A DNA stretch of 64,000 nt. It comes from Lumnitzera littorea (Eukaryota; Streptophyta; Magnoliopsida; Myrtales; Combretaceae). Below, piece after piece: positions 36,557-47,169 of this stretch (the stretch's first letter is position 1; each line of letters begins with the position of its first letter). Position numbers and translations under genes: made by a program. Below the pieces are notes generated by a model that was not told the origin of the DNA, made no database searches, and worked only from the letters and a program-made list of their open reading frames with translations. The DNA lies in NCBI GenBank assembly GCA_024138015.1, contig JAMXBB010000008.1, positions 44,481,892 through 44,545,891 on the forward strand, read 5' to 3'.

Positions 36557-37133
36557 GGTGCACTTACAGTAAACACATTTTCACGCGCTTGGAAAATTCT
36601 TGTCTGGATAAGATCCATCGAACGTGCAGTTACCTCACCATAACAGATGAACCGTGCGGTATGTTGAGAGGACATTTTTCACAAAGTTAAATAATGATAG
36701 TACTAGTACGCTCAGAATTAAAAGTTCTTGTGTAGCATGCTTACATGTGTTAAAAATTCTTGTGTAGATCATATCCGTCAAACTTGCATCAATGTTATGG
36801 ATAGCCTACCATAACATGATGCACTCGAGAGGACCTTTTCGCAAAGTTAACAGGGACTTGTACTCACAATGGATGCTCACACTGTTCTCGTTTTTTCTTT
36901 TCGGTTTTCCCCCTTTGTAAAAGAATGTCTGCCAATTTCTGAGATTGGATCCTTTTGTTGGTTGGGCCTTAATTTCCATTTTCAATTTTTGAATTTTGGC
37001 ATAAGTTGCTAGGCTCGGAAACAAATTTATGTCCAAAAATTTCTCAGCCAGAGAACGAAAAAATTTTGGCAAGATGCTTTCCTTTGAAAAAAAAAAAAAA
37101 AATGTTAAAACAAAATACATAACGGGCTTGCAG
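36557..37133. other. 3' flank of the C2 gene
   Basis: The segment 36580-36680 (GAAAATTCTTGTCTGGATAA, AGTTACCTCACCATAACA, GAGAGGACATTTTTC) recurs in diverged form at 36750-36850 (AAAAATTCTTGTGTAGATCA, TAGCCTACCATAACATG, GAGAGGACCTTTTCGC). This is a local tandem duplication with a period of about 170 bp. The rest, up to the A-run at 37087-37102, may be the degraded left part of the LINE that follows. Confidence 0.5.
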
Positions 37134-38660
37134 GATGGAAAGGAATATTACTGAGTTTTGCGGGCCGGTCCACCCTCATTAAATCCACCTTAACAAACAA
37201 TCCCAACATGTTATGTAGGAGTAACCAAACTTCTTAGCCGTACAATTGATATGGTTGTCTGTATATCTAGGAGTTTTCTATGAAATGGTAAGAATGACAC
37301 ACATAAGCACTACTGGATTTCATGGCTGCAACTTTGCTTGCCTAAGAATCATGGGGGTTTTAGGGTTTATCAATCTCAAAGTAAAGAATCAAGCTTTTGA
37401 AATGAAGAGAGCTTGGAATTTCTATTAGATGACTGCTCTTTGGAGTCATTTTTGTCAATAGAAATAGAGAAATTACATAGGAAGCAATAAGATCCTCCGA
37501 GCGCCGTATTCTTCGTCCTTATGGAAAGATCTAGTTCATGGTTCTCAAATGCTTCAACTATTACGCTTGGAAATGGCAAAAACACAAACTTTTTGGCATG
37601 ATAGGTGGTTTAATAAGTAAACCATTTGTTCCTTCATTCACGGTGCACTTGGAAAACATGTTGAGCATCTCACTTTGCATCAGGTTTTGAAGAACATTGA
37701 TGAATGGAATAATGTTTTGATAGGCTTTCAATTATTTAATCTCATTTACCAGCATTTTGGGCCAAACAAAGATCTCAAGCTAGGTGCTAAAAATAGATAA
37801 TACTTTCAATCTTCAACAGATCTGTCGCTCTCTTTGTGCATCTATAAGCCCCCACTTTAGCTAACGATGTATCTTGGCTATGGAAGTAGCATGTTCTGCC
37901 AAAACTTCAGATTTTTCTGATGCAGGGTTATTCTCAATTCTTTACCAATAAGAGAAAAATAAATCCTTAGCAACATTATTTGATCCAACATGCCTACGAT
38001 GTCCATCGAGTAATGAAAGTCTGTCCCATGCTCTTTTCCTATGTCCTCCTATTTTGTATACTCTAAACGATCGTGGATATACCCTAGATAATCTACTTGA
38101 TGTAGTACCCTGCAAACACACTTGGGATATCCTAAATCTTCAAGATCACAACATATCTACCTCGAGGCATTATTTTAGCCTTCTTCTTGTGGGTCTGATG
38201 GCGCAACCGTAATTAGATTGTCTTCAAAAATGTTAAAAGCCTCTAGAAATTCTGCATACACTATGGGTTGAAGCTAGACATTTAGCTCATGAGCATTGGG
38301 CTCTATCAATCTTTCAAAAAAGGAAGCTCATGAATACTACCTTGCAAAGTTGGTCATGGCAGTTGCTAGATGAAATTGAATACGGATGTCTAACTTATCC
38401 CTCATTTATCTGTTTGCAACGGCTAGGGGTGTTCTCAGAGATGAATTGGGGCATTGGATGGTGGGTTTCACAAGAGAGGCTCGGTCCAATGAATATTTTG
38501 CAAGCTGAATTATAAACTCTATTTTTTTTTATTTATTTTTTTTTTTTGGGGCGGGGGTGTTTAAACCTTTGTGCAAAACTCAAAATACCTTTACTTGAAA
38601 TACAAATGGATTCATTGGTTGCTGTCAACTATTGCTCCAATGATGGGGACAATGCAAAAA
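37134..38660 (+). mobile_element. 3' part of a LINE with zf-RVT and RNase H, plus strand
   Basis: In order on the plus strand: WKGILLSFAGRSTLIKSTL (about 37137-37195), the signature near the end of plant LINE reverse transcriptases; CLRIMGVLGFINLKVKNQAF (about 37340-37400); FWHDRWFNK (about 37590-37617); then LPKLQIFLMQG with CPTCPSSNESLSHALFLCPP (about 37895-38050), a zf-RVT domain; a W-R-N-R-N-like motif near 38205; and LCAKLKIPLLEIQMDSLVAVNY (about 38562-38630), an RNase H-type domain. The frame shifts several times, so the element is dead. The 5' part, including the endonuclease, is absent, as is usual for 5'-truncated LINEs. Confidence 0.8.
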
Positions 38661-39969
38661 AAAAAAAAAACAAAAATCTCATCCCCTATATAGCTACTGC
38701 ATTCTCACTTTTTTCAAAACCTTGCATTCATTTTCTAAATTACATCATATTTCCTATGGTAATGCTCTTGTTGGACCAATCATATATTGCCGAGTATAAG
38801 CTATGTCGATTTTAATTCAAACTATTAATAGAGATGTCTAAGGAATTTTTATAGTCATCAAATAGAAAAATTGAAATGTGAAGAATTCAGATAATAAAGT
38901 AGTAGAGGTGAAGATTCAATAGAAAAGTTAAAAGCTAAAGCATCTAGATAGAATTGTCTTATTTTATGCTTTTTTTTTTTTTTTTTCTAGAATTATTTAT
39001 CCTGCTCAAAACTGTATAACTGTTATATAAGTAGCAGCTACCAATGACCATAAGCAGTAATCATTACACATTTATATTGTCTGATTAATTAACGATACCT
39101 TATTCAACCGGGCTATTCAATTGGAATGAGAAGTAACATCTTTAATGTATATGCGTTTTATTTGGTTAGAGATGGCATCAAGCTAAGGGAAATCGACAAG
39201 AAACTTGCCTATCTGTTGCCGACACTACATCATATGGCAATCGACAGGACACCAAAAAATGCTGCCTTCTGGTTGGCGATTGTGGCCAAGACCAAGAAAG
39301 AAGCAATTCTCGGTTTTTAACATTACTTCCAAGAAAAAAAATTTTGTCTCAAGATTTCGTAACTTTCCTATTTATATCTATATTTGTCTCATCTATGAGG
39401 CCCTCGTAGTACGGTAATAGGGTTAGTTAATTAATGCGTTACATATTACCCAAAGGGAAAAGAAAAATTTATGGTTCAAATTTTGACATGGAATATTCAA
39501 TTGCAATAAGATGGAAATTTTGCGTCTATAAATAAAATAGACTAATGAGGAGCACTGGCCCAATCTCTCTTTATTTCTCTAAACTTTTCTATCTCTTCCT
39601 CTCTTACTATCAAGTCTTGTTTGTTTAGGAAGAGAGAAAAATTTAGGAGAAAAGAAAAGAAAGGAAGGAAATATCATGCCATAGATGTTGTGTCCAAATT
39701 AAATTTACTAGTTCAAACTCTTACATAAGATGGTTGCGGTGTTAACTTTAGCATGATATTAGACTAGGGAACTATAGATTTAAATCCCTATGTAGTCATT
39801 TTATTTCCATTTAATTAAGTTGTAAACTTGATAGTTTTTAGTCAAAGACCGAATATAATGTAGGAAGTATTAAGTAATAAATATCTACAAGTTTAAACTC
39901 TTATATCACATAGTTGTGGTGTTAACCTTAACATGTTAAGTAATAAATATAATTACTAATGCCATATTT
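38661..39969. other. Spacer with LTR-like segments
   Basis: An ORF at 39126-39320 (64 residues; includes RDGIKLREIDKKLAYLLPTL) has a more protein-like composition than its neighbours, but I recognise no family. CTATAAATAAAATAGA near 39526 followed by CT-rich sequence looks like a promoter, probably of an LTR. From about 39710 a phrase of the type AACTCTTATATCACATAG and GTTGTGGTGTTAACCTTAAC is present twice (39716 and 39893). It recurs near 44947 and 45225, so it belongs to a dispersed repeat. Confidence 0.4.
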
Positions 39970-40512
39970 GGGGATACAACTGAGCAGGTCATTTGAGTAG
40001 GTCATTAAAGGGTACTTTGTCGAAACCAATAAAGGGTCGGTTTTTAAGACATGATTCAAAACCCTATAAGGTTTAGGGTCAGGTTTTGAAATTAAAAAAA
40101 AAAAAAAAATCCAATAAGAAACCCGACTTCATAAAAAAAATATGTATTAATAAAAATATTTATTTTTAACTTATGCAATATACATATTTTATATAAATTT
40201 TACATTATACAACATATTTAATTATCATTTTTCATTGTTGTGTAATTCAGTAAATATAATCTTAATTTTAATTTTACTTAACTTTTTCCTTTTTATTCTC
40301 TCCTTAATCTTATATAAACCCTATAAAAATCTGCTTTTATAGGGTCTTTTGAATTCTATAAAAAATTACTCCTATAGAGTTAAGAACCTTATAGGATTGG
40401 GTTTTGGGAATATGAGAAAAAGTCCTACGTGGTTTTTATAGGATTTTGAAAAACGCCAAACTCTATAGTGGTGAGTTTAGGTTTTACAAAACTCGCCTCA
40501 ATTTCATGCTTA
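39970..40512. mobile_element. 543-bp DNA transposon insertion with 9-bp target duplication
   Basis: The 9-mer GCCATATTT flanks the segment on both sides (39961-39969 and 40513-40521). A related sequence at 44980-45045 runs through without the insert (TAATAAATATAATAGCCCAT, then GTAAGTTTAGAC), so it serves as an empty-site paralogue. The ends GGATACAACTGAGCAGGTC and, inverted, GCATGAAATTGAGGCGAGT are imperfect inverted repeats. The interior holds CCCTATAAGG-like and GGGTCGGTTTTTAAGAC-like phrases. An 8-9 bp duplication fits hAT or Mutator elements. There is no coding capacity. Confidence 0.65.
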
Positions 40513-40544
40513 GCCATATTTATAAGTTTAGATTTTTAGACAAC

Positions 40545-40870
40545 ATGTTTTCATCTTGGACCCATCAATTCATGAGTCTCGGATCCATGACATGTAATGC
40601 CCTTAACATTCTCTTATAGTTAAAATTAAAATAAAAAAATAAATAAAATTATAATATAAAAAGTTTGAGCCTAGATGCATATAATCTTGAGCCTATTTTA
40701 TAAAATAGTTATTTACTTATTTTTATACTGACACTTTCAAGTAAATTTGTCATATTAGTAATACGGAGCAAAAAAGATAAAGGTTACAAAGAAGTTCAAA
40801 AGTAAAAGTTAGTCCTTTATTGTTAAGACTTGGTGTTTTCTCTTGATAAAAATCTATATATATCGTGTCA
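40545..40870 (+). repeat. Left piece of duplicated block, copy A
   Basis: CTTGGACCCATCAATTCATG, AAAAAGTTTGAGCCTA, AGCCTATTTTATAAAATA and AAGAAGTTCAAAAGTA blocks match 46350-46670 in the same order and orientation. Copy A is then interrupted at about 40870. Confidence 0.65.
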
Positions 40871-42289
40871 CAAACTGAGGATGGTTTAGTCGTGGCAAAC
40901 GCCGTATATTGTATGAAGAACTTCTGATTGGTTATCCTTCCAATCATGAACTCTTCATAGAATATACAAGACTGTATAACCATTATCTTTCCAAGAACAT
41001 ATAGATCAAAATGATATCATCATATAAACATAATTATATGGGATTCAAACTATAAAGATTACATTAAACAGTAATATAGTATATCTGTATCTACAATACT
41101 AACAAAATGAAAATATACATATAAAAGTCTACACATCTAAGTCCTCTCTATGTTCTATGTAGCTCACCCATGCCTAAGGTCCCGTGCTAACCTCTGGTAT
41201 CCTACGACCAGCGTTGACAAAAAGATTACCCTACATCAAAATCCTAAGATGGTGTAAGCTAACGTTTAGTGAGTTAAACTTTAGCCATACCACAAATAAG
41301 TTATAAATACATTAAACTCAATCATATGAATGAGTGAGCAAATAATATGCCAAATGATACATATAGTTAACTAGTTACTAATGCAACTTGGATTCAACGC
41401 TCTTTGAAATCAGAGTTGAAGTATACATAGCACTACTCAGATCCAGTTATTATAGTAGAACTTATTTTCTATGAAACTCCATATTTCGTATTTAAATAAA
41501 ACAAATCTTTTATTTTCATAAAACCTAAGTTCTAGTATAATTGTGAATGAGCCTCCGTAGTCCACACTTATCCCTAAATGAAGGCCTCTGGACTTGACCT
41601 TTAGTCGGGCATTTGGCACCTCTAACGCCTAGTATATTTACGGATCAGGATAAGGTCATATTATATAAGTGCATCATACAAAACCAACATAATTATAAAT
41701 AACAACCCCCGTATGGCCTCTCCTTACCTACGTATAATATGATGGCTAGAATTAGTGTATATGTGATGTATGTTAATGCATGTTCCAATTTCTTTTTATC
41801 AATCGAGTATAGTTAAGTCCGATTATTGTATGACCAATCAATAACACATTTAAGCATTATCTATACTATTATGCAACCAACAATCTATTCTCGGTATTTA
41901 AGGTAAATTCACAATTCAGCAAACAATAACACACATAAGCATTTCCTGATTAATTAATAGAATCATTTAAGTTCATTAGTTACAAACACACGTAAGTATG
42001 GAATCATAGGGTAAATACTCACTCGACCATGTCATCTTGCCCTAATTGTGTTAATTAATCGGAAGATCTGTGCCCTTGTTAGAATCATCTAATCATTACA
42101 AGATAACAACAATAATAAGTATTTGAGTTAACTAATAATTCTAGATATCCATCTACTTAATTCTACTTAGATTATTATCAATTTTTTATCCGATTAACCT
42201 TTATTGCTATTCATATTTATAAGCTTATAGTCATTTTTCATCGTTTTCGGACGTACGTTCACACGGTAATGTCTGTTTTGGATGTTAAT
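40871..42289 (-). mobile_element. LTR-like insertion inside copy A of the duplicated block
   Basis: This 1.4-kb stretch has no counterpart in copy B. Phrases such as TAGCTCACCCATGCC, GGTCCCGTGCTAACC, GTTTAGTGAGTTAAAC and GTCGGGCATTTGGCACC resemble the long non-coding LTRs of plant Ty3/gypsy chromoviruses read from the minus strand. I could not find matching TG/CA ends or a target duplication, so the identification is tentative. Confidence 0.4.
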
Positions 42290-43123
42290 GTCTATTTATA
42301 GATAAGTTTGAATAAATAAGCAAAAGTTTTTCGAGAAGAATTGTTACCTGTAAGTTTTTTCTTTCGATATTTATATTTGTACTTATAATCAAATTGTTAT
42401 TATTTTTCTTTTATTTTAAATTTTGCATCAAAATTTACATGTAAAAGTTATAGTTACAAATGTTGTATCATGTATGATGAGAAGTAATCAAAATAACTAG
42501 ATGTTTATAAAAACAGTTTAAGCAAAATCGTAAACCATTTAAGTGGTTGGCTCACTAGCAGATTGAGCTTCAACCAAATTGAATAGATTAATAAATAGCC
42601 ATAGCTTCAGGTTACACTGTTATTGATATAAAAAGATATTTAACTTTGACTGTACATATTAACATGGCTACCGGTATAAATAATTTTGATTATTATAAAT
42701 TTAGAACGATTTCATTCTAATTAAGTTTAACTAAATGAACAAATATTAAGTCTAAGTATGCCAAAGTCATTTTTTTCTCAACCAATCAAATTAAAATTAC
42801 ATATGCGACTCAATTCTTTAGCTCTTCATCAATTAAAATTTACTATAAGGCTAGCAGATGTCAATATGACATGATAACACATGGTAAAATCACGGATACA
42901 ACGGTCATAAAGAGAAAACATAAGACATTACATAACATACGATATAAAAACACAATTATATTGTAATTTAATTATTTATGGTCTTTATTGAATTTGACGT
43001 GTTTTTAGAAATAGCACAAATTAAATATAAAATAGAGATATTAACGAATTGTGAGGTTGATGGCATATTCAAAATCTTGACCATTCTAAAGCAAGCAAAA
43101 GGATTTAGACTCTCTTTTAACAC

Positions 43124-43133
43124 CTATTTATAG
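43124..43133 (+). promoter_or_regulatory. TATA element in duplicated block, copy A
   Basis: CACCTATTTATAGGG here corresponds to CACCTATAAATAGGGG in copy B (48118-48133). In both copies CACAGTGGAAGCATCCAAC follows about 45 bases later, where a transcript leader would lie. Copy A has lost the better TATAAATA form. Confidence 0.5.
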
Positions 43134-43592
43134 GGCTATTCTCTTCTTATTCAATACAATTATTTTAGGCACAGTGGAAGCATCCAACATAAATGCATTA
43201 TTTGTTTTACTACACCTATTGCATCGAGCTCATCACAACTCATCCTAAAAAGGCATCTAACTAGTTCAAGATTAAGCCTTCGAACTTAATTCCATCAAAT
43301 CAAAAAAATAAAAACATGTCATTTAAGATCAAAATAATATATAATCCACTAAAGTTTCTTACTTGTTTGCATTTATTTTTTATTACTATTTATTTTAAGA
43401 TCCACAAAGAGTTTGTATTCATAAAATTTTTACACTCATTGGGATACTTATACCACAACGAGTGTGATTTTGCATTACAAAATCACACATACTCTAGAAT
43501 GAAAAACTACGATGAGCAAAGCAAAATTTATATCAGAAATGTTTTTATATAATTCATTTTCTTGTTTGAGTAAAACCTTAATTGATACTACT

Positions 43593-43988
43593 TATATACA
43601 TCAAATAACTATAAGATCAAAACAAACCTAAAGTACAAAAATGAAATTGATAGATGTAAGACCCTATACTTTGGTTGACCAACCTTAAAGAAAAGGATCA
43701 AACCATTTCATTACGCACTTTTTTAAAAAATTGATAAATGTTGATCTATCGTACATTTCATATTTAATTCTTTCTAAATCCAATGCTATTTATATACATC
43801 AAATAACTATAAGATCAAAACTAACCTTGAGTACAAAAATGAAATCGATAGATATAAAACTCAACATTTTGGTCGACTGACCTTAAAGAAAAGGATTGAA
43901 CCATTTCTTCACACACTTTTTCAAAAATTTGATAAATGTTGATCAATTGTACATTCCTCACAGTTGCACAATTTAGGGTATCATTTCA
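43593..43988 (+). repeat. 198-bp tandem duplication within copy A
   Basis: TATATACATCAAATAACTAT starts at 43593 and again at 43791. Both units continue with a GAGTACAAAAATGAAAT-like block, a CCTTAAAGAAAAGGAT block and GATAAATGTTGATC. Copy B has only one unit (from about 48565), so the tandem step happened in copy A after the larger duplication. Confidence 0.75.
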
Positions 43989-44946
43989 TATTTAATTCTT
44001 GCTAAATATGAAGTTGTGATCAGAAAATAATTAATTAAGTACATTTATCTTGATGCTCCTTAGTTTGACCAACCTTCCTCTCCACTCTACTGGCTTTAAT
44101 TGCACTAGACTAGTAGCCTCATATTTTCCCTTCATATCAAGTTCAACAATGAGCGAGCTACCATAATAGGGTGGGAACTGTTGCCTGAGTAACACTCCAT
44201 ATATCCTAGTCTAATGATTTAGCTTGTGATGCCATGCCACATTAGGACAATTAGGAAAATTATTGGGATAAATCGCGTATAAGGAGTTTATAAAAAATTA
44301 AGTTGTTCTAGAAAGTTGGTTAATTCATACTAGAAATATAATTGAGACTTTACATTAAATTGTCAATATGTGACTTATTGCAATACCATTCAGATAATTA
44401 TCTCCATTTAGAGTCATGGGTCTTATCATTATTGTATAATTAAAAAATTGTTAACCATACATGCCTGACATTACAATTGATTGATTATCATGTCAAAATG
44501 AAAGCACCCAAAGGCTTCCCTAGTAGACAATGGATAATCTCTATCTAATAGCATATGATTGATTTGGTGCATACAAGACCCCACCAAATATTACAACAAC
44601 CATCGGGATTTAATTGATGCTCTTTTCCAATTTTGCACCAACTCAATCCACATCTTGAGCTGTATACTTTCTCTTTATAATCATGACACATCTAACTCAA
44701 TCTACATCTTAAGCTATAAACTTTCTCTTTGTAAGCATGACTTGGTGTTTTAGTAACTAAATACATGTAACCCATCTCCATTATTCTCTCCAATAGAAAA
44801 TGTCAACCTCCCCCACTAGAAAGAATAGTAGTCTCACTCTTATTGGCACTAGCTAAAAAGAACTAGAGCATCGAGACTTATGATATGTAATAGCACCAAA
44901 AACTAAGACCAATATCAATAAAATAGATTTTCACATTTTAGTAAAT

Positions 44947-46349
44947 CTTATATCATATAATTGTGGTGTTAATCTTAACACGTAAAATAATAAATATAAT
45001 AGCCCATATTATATATATATATATATATGTAAGTTTAGACTTTTAGAAAAGATACTCTAATATTAACTTTAACATAATATAAAAATAAGTTTCTTTCGAT
45101 TCAAACCCCAACATCATCATTTAACACCAATCTAATTATGTTGCTCACTAGATTAGTCAATACCACTCCACAAAGGAGGAGCTTCAAATAGTAAATATAA
45201 GACTCTTATCAAATCTATAGGTTTAAACTTTTTTTTATTAGATGACTGCGATATCAACCATAATAAAATATTATAGTAAGAGATTCTGCTTCAAAACCTT
45301 AATTGGCATTCATCACTATAAAAATTGTTTTCCATGTCTTCGTGCTTATTATTAAATCCCATGTTTTCCATGCTTTGATTCCCTGGAGTTAATTGACAAC
45401 AGAAACAACGCGGTCCATACCCAACAACATCTATAATACAGGCCTAGGGTAAAGTTCGTGTTAACCCGTTATAAACTCGGCAACGTAAGCTACTCTCTAA
45501 CCCTGAACACCTAATACTTACTTACAGTCCCTAGAAGTAGCGATGATGGCGAAAGGACAAATAGCAGCGAGAAATTATGTGCTTGATTCAGAGGTTCCAT
45601 TCATGCATCTGCCACGCTTAGGTATGAACGCTTCAAAGCACGAAACTTAAAGATGAAAGTACGAGCGAGAAGAATGTGAGATTGCGTTAATGCGATGTCG
45701 TAATGCCTCAGTGCTTGTTTTGTTCTGTAAAACAACTAAAAATATGCATTCGTCGGTTGTCTCGCAGTAAATGATAGCCGCAACCTTCACTGTTCTCACT
45801 TAGGGTTCAATTAAATGGTAAATGGTACGTGGGTAAAAAGTTCTGCTGGCATTTTATGTTTTGTGGGCTTTGTCAGGCTATTGCTACATGTACAACTGAA
45901 CCACAAATTAAGGATGAAATCCAACTGCCAGATTCTTTCGTATTTTGGTTAAGCTCCCGGTTCACTTGAAACTGAGTTCAAATAATTTATGATTCAATTC
46001 CGAAAATTGAACCTAACTAGACTATTTAGACTCACATTAAACCACTTTCTCTTTATTTTTAATTGGTTTTTTCTGTTTAATGATCTTTTATACATAGTGA
46101 ATTGTTTGTTTTTTTCTTTTTATTCTAATTTGCATAAAGTATTTGAATACTTGAAATGGAATAGAAGGAACGTTTAAAATTAAACAATTGAACTTGAATG
46201 AGGAGCTTAGAAGTTGTATGAACATCCAATCATGAGTCCAATCCGACCCCGAATTAGGACTGGACTTATTGCATCACGGGTTTCCAAATGGAGAATTGAA
46301 ACCAAACCTATCTATCTAACTTCTAAGCCAAGTCTTGGACCCATCGGTT
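44947..46349. other. Interior between the duplicated blocks
   Basis: The stretch begins with a dispersed repeat and a (TA)n tract near 45009-45029. From about 45400 to 45960 the base composition is closer to genic DNA, and it includes the exon-like segment at 45543. From about 46210 there is a short duplicated phrase, AAGTCTTGGACCCATC, at 46330 and 46364. Confidence 0.4.
45543..45621 (+). pseudogene. Orphan first-exon-like ORF
   Basis: ATG-ATG opens 26 codons (MMAKGQIAARNYVLDSEVPF, then MHLPRL) and ends at TTAG|GTATGA, a strong splice donor. The composition is unlike the AT-rich repeats around it, and the start has a good plant context (GCGATGATGGCG). It reads like the conserved N-terminus of a real protein, but I cannot name the family. 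No continuing exon could be found before the repeat resumes at about 45960. It is best seen as a gene fragment, or as the first exon of a gene whose remainder is lost or far away. Confidence 0.4.
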
Positions 46350-46670
46350 CAAGTTCTAGGTCAAGTCTTGGACCCATCAATTCATGTGTCTCGGATTTGT
46401 GAACTGTAACACCCTTAACATTATCTTGCAATTAAAAAATAAATAAAATTCTAATCTAAAAAGTTTGAGCCTAAATACGTGTAATCTTTAGCCTATTTTA
46501 TAAAATAATTATTTATTTATTTTATATAGACGCTTCCAACTTAACTTAATATATTAGTAAAGTGGAACAAAAAACATAAAAGTTAGAAAGAAGTTCAAAA
46601 GTAGAAATTACTCTCACATTACTAAGACTTGTTGTTTTCTCTTTTTAAAAATCTATACATACCAAGCCAA
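46350..46670 (+). repeat. Left piece of duplicated block, copy B
   Basis: Matches 40545-40870 (see there). In copy B the 1.4-kb LTR-like insertion is absent. A different stretch of about 500 bp (46671-47169), with GGGTCAAAACCCATTGATCC and GGGTTGGTGGTTTTGAG phrases, stands in its place. Confidence 0.65.
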
Positions 46671-47169
46671 ACAAGCTATAAAAGTATATTTATCTATTTT
46701 TTAATTTTAATTTTATTATATTTTACTTTTCTTTTCCATTCTTTCTCTTATATATATAAATTTTTTATTTTTTTCATTTTCCCATCTTTTTCTAATAGAG
46801 GTGGGTCAAAACCCATTGATCCACATGTTTTGAGTTAAGTTGCGGGTTGGTGGTTTTGAGCCAAGTCATGATTCAAAACCAACCCGTATCTGGGTTTAAT
46901 TGTATGAGTATGAGATATGCAACCATCTTTCATGAATTGTTTAAAGTTGAAACTTTATGATCTTATTTATGAACTTAGAACTTTGTTTTATAATGTTCTC
47001 TTAAGAACTAAAGCCTTCTTATTTGTAACTTTATAATAAATTATTAGCATTGCATAATGGGGGTTAGCATACATTAGGCAATAGAGAGTAAGTGATCAAC
47101 ATAGCAAGTTCTTTAATATCTTACATTGTTTATTAGGTTTATTCTCTTTTCATCTTACTTATTATGTAA

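Larger units (their letters stand above)
42290..44946 (+). repeat. Large direct duplication, copy A
   Basis: From AATAAATAAGCAAAAGTTTT at about 42311 to TAGTAAAT at 44946 the sequence matches 47170-49716 nearly throughout, with substitutions and small indels. Shared anchors include ATGATGAGAAGTAATCAAAA, TTTAAGATCAAAATAATATA, AACAATGAGCGAGCTAC and CAATACCATTCAGATAATTA. No long reading frame is shared by the two copies. It may be a segmental duplication, or a pair of very long LTRs around the 44.95-47.17 kb interior. Confidence 0.8.

Noticed and set aside
36133..36675. 180-codon minus-strand ORF over the second C2 exon
   Set aside because: It is a shadow of the real exon, with Thr-Leu and Glu runs that mirror the coding repeats on the other strand.
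43316..43552. 78-codon ORF in copy A as a gene downstream of the TATA box
   Set aside because: The matching part of copy B is broken by indels and stops, so there is no sign of selection on the protein.
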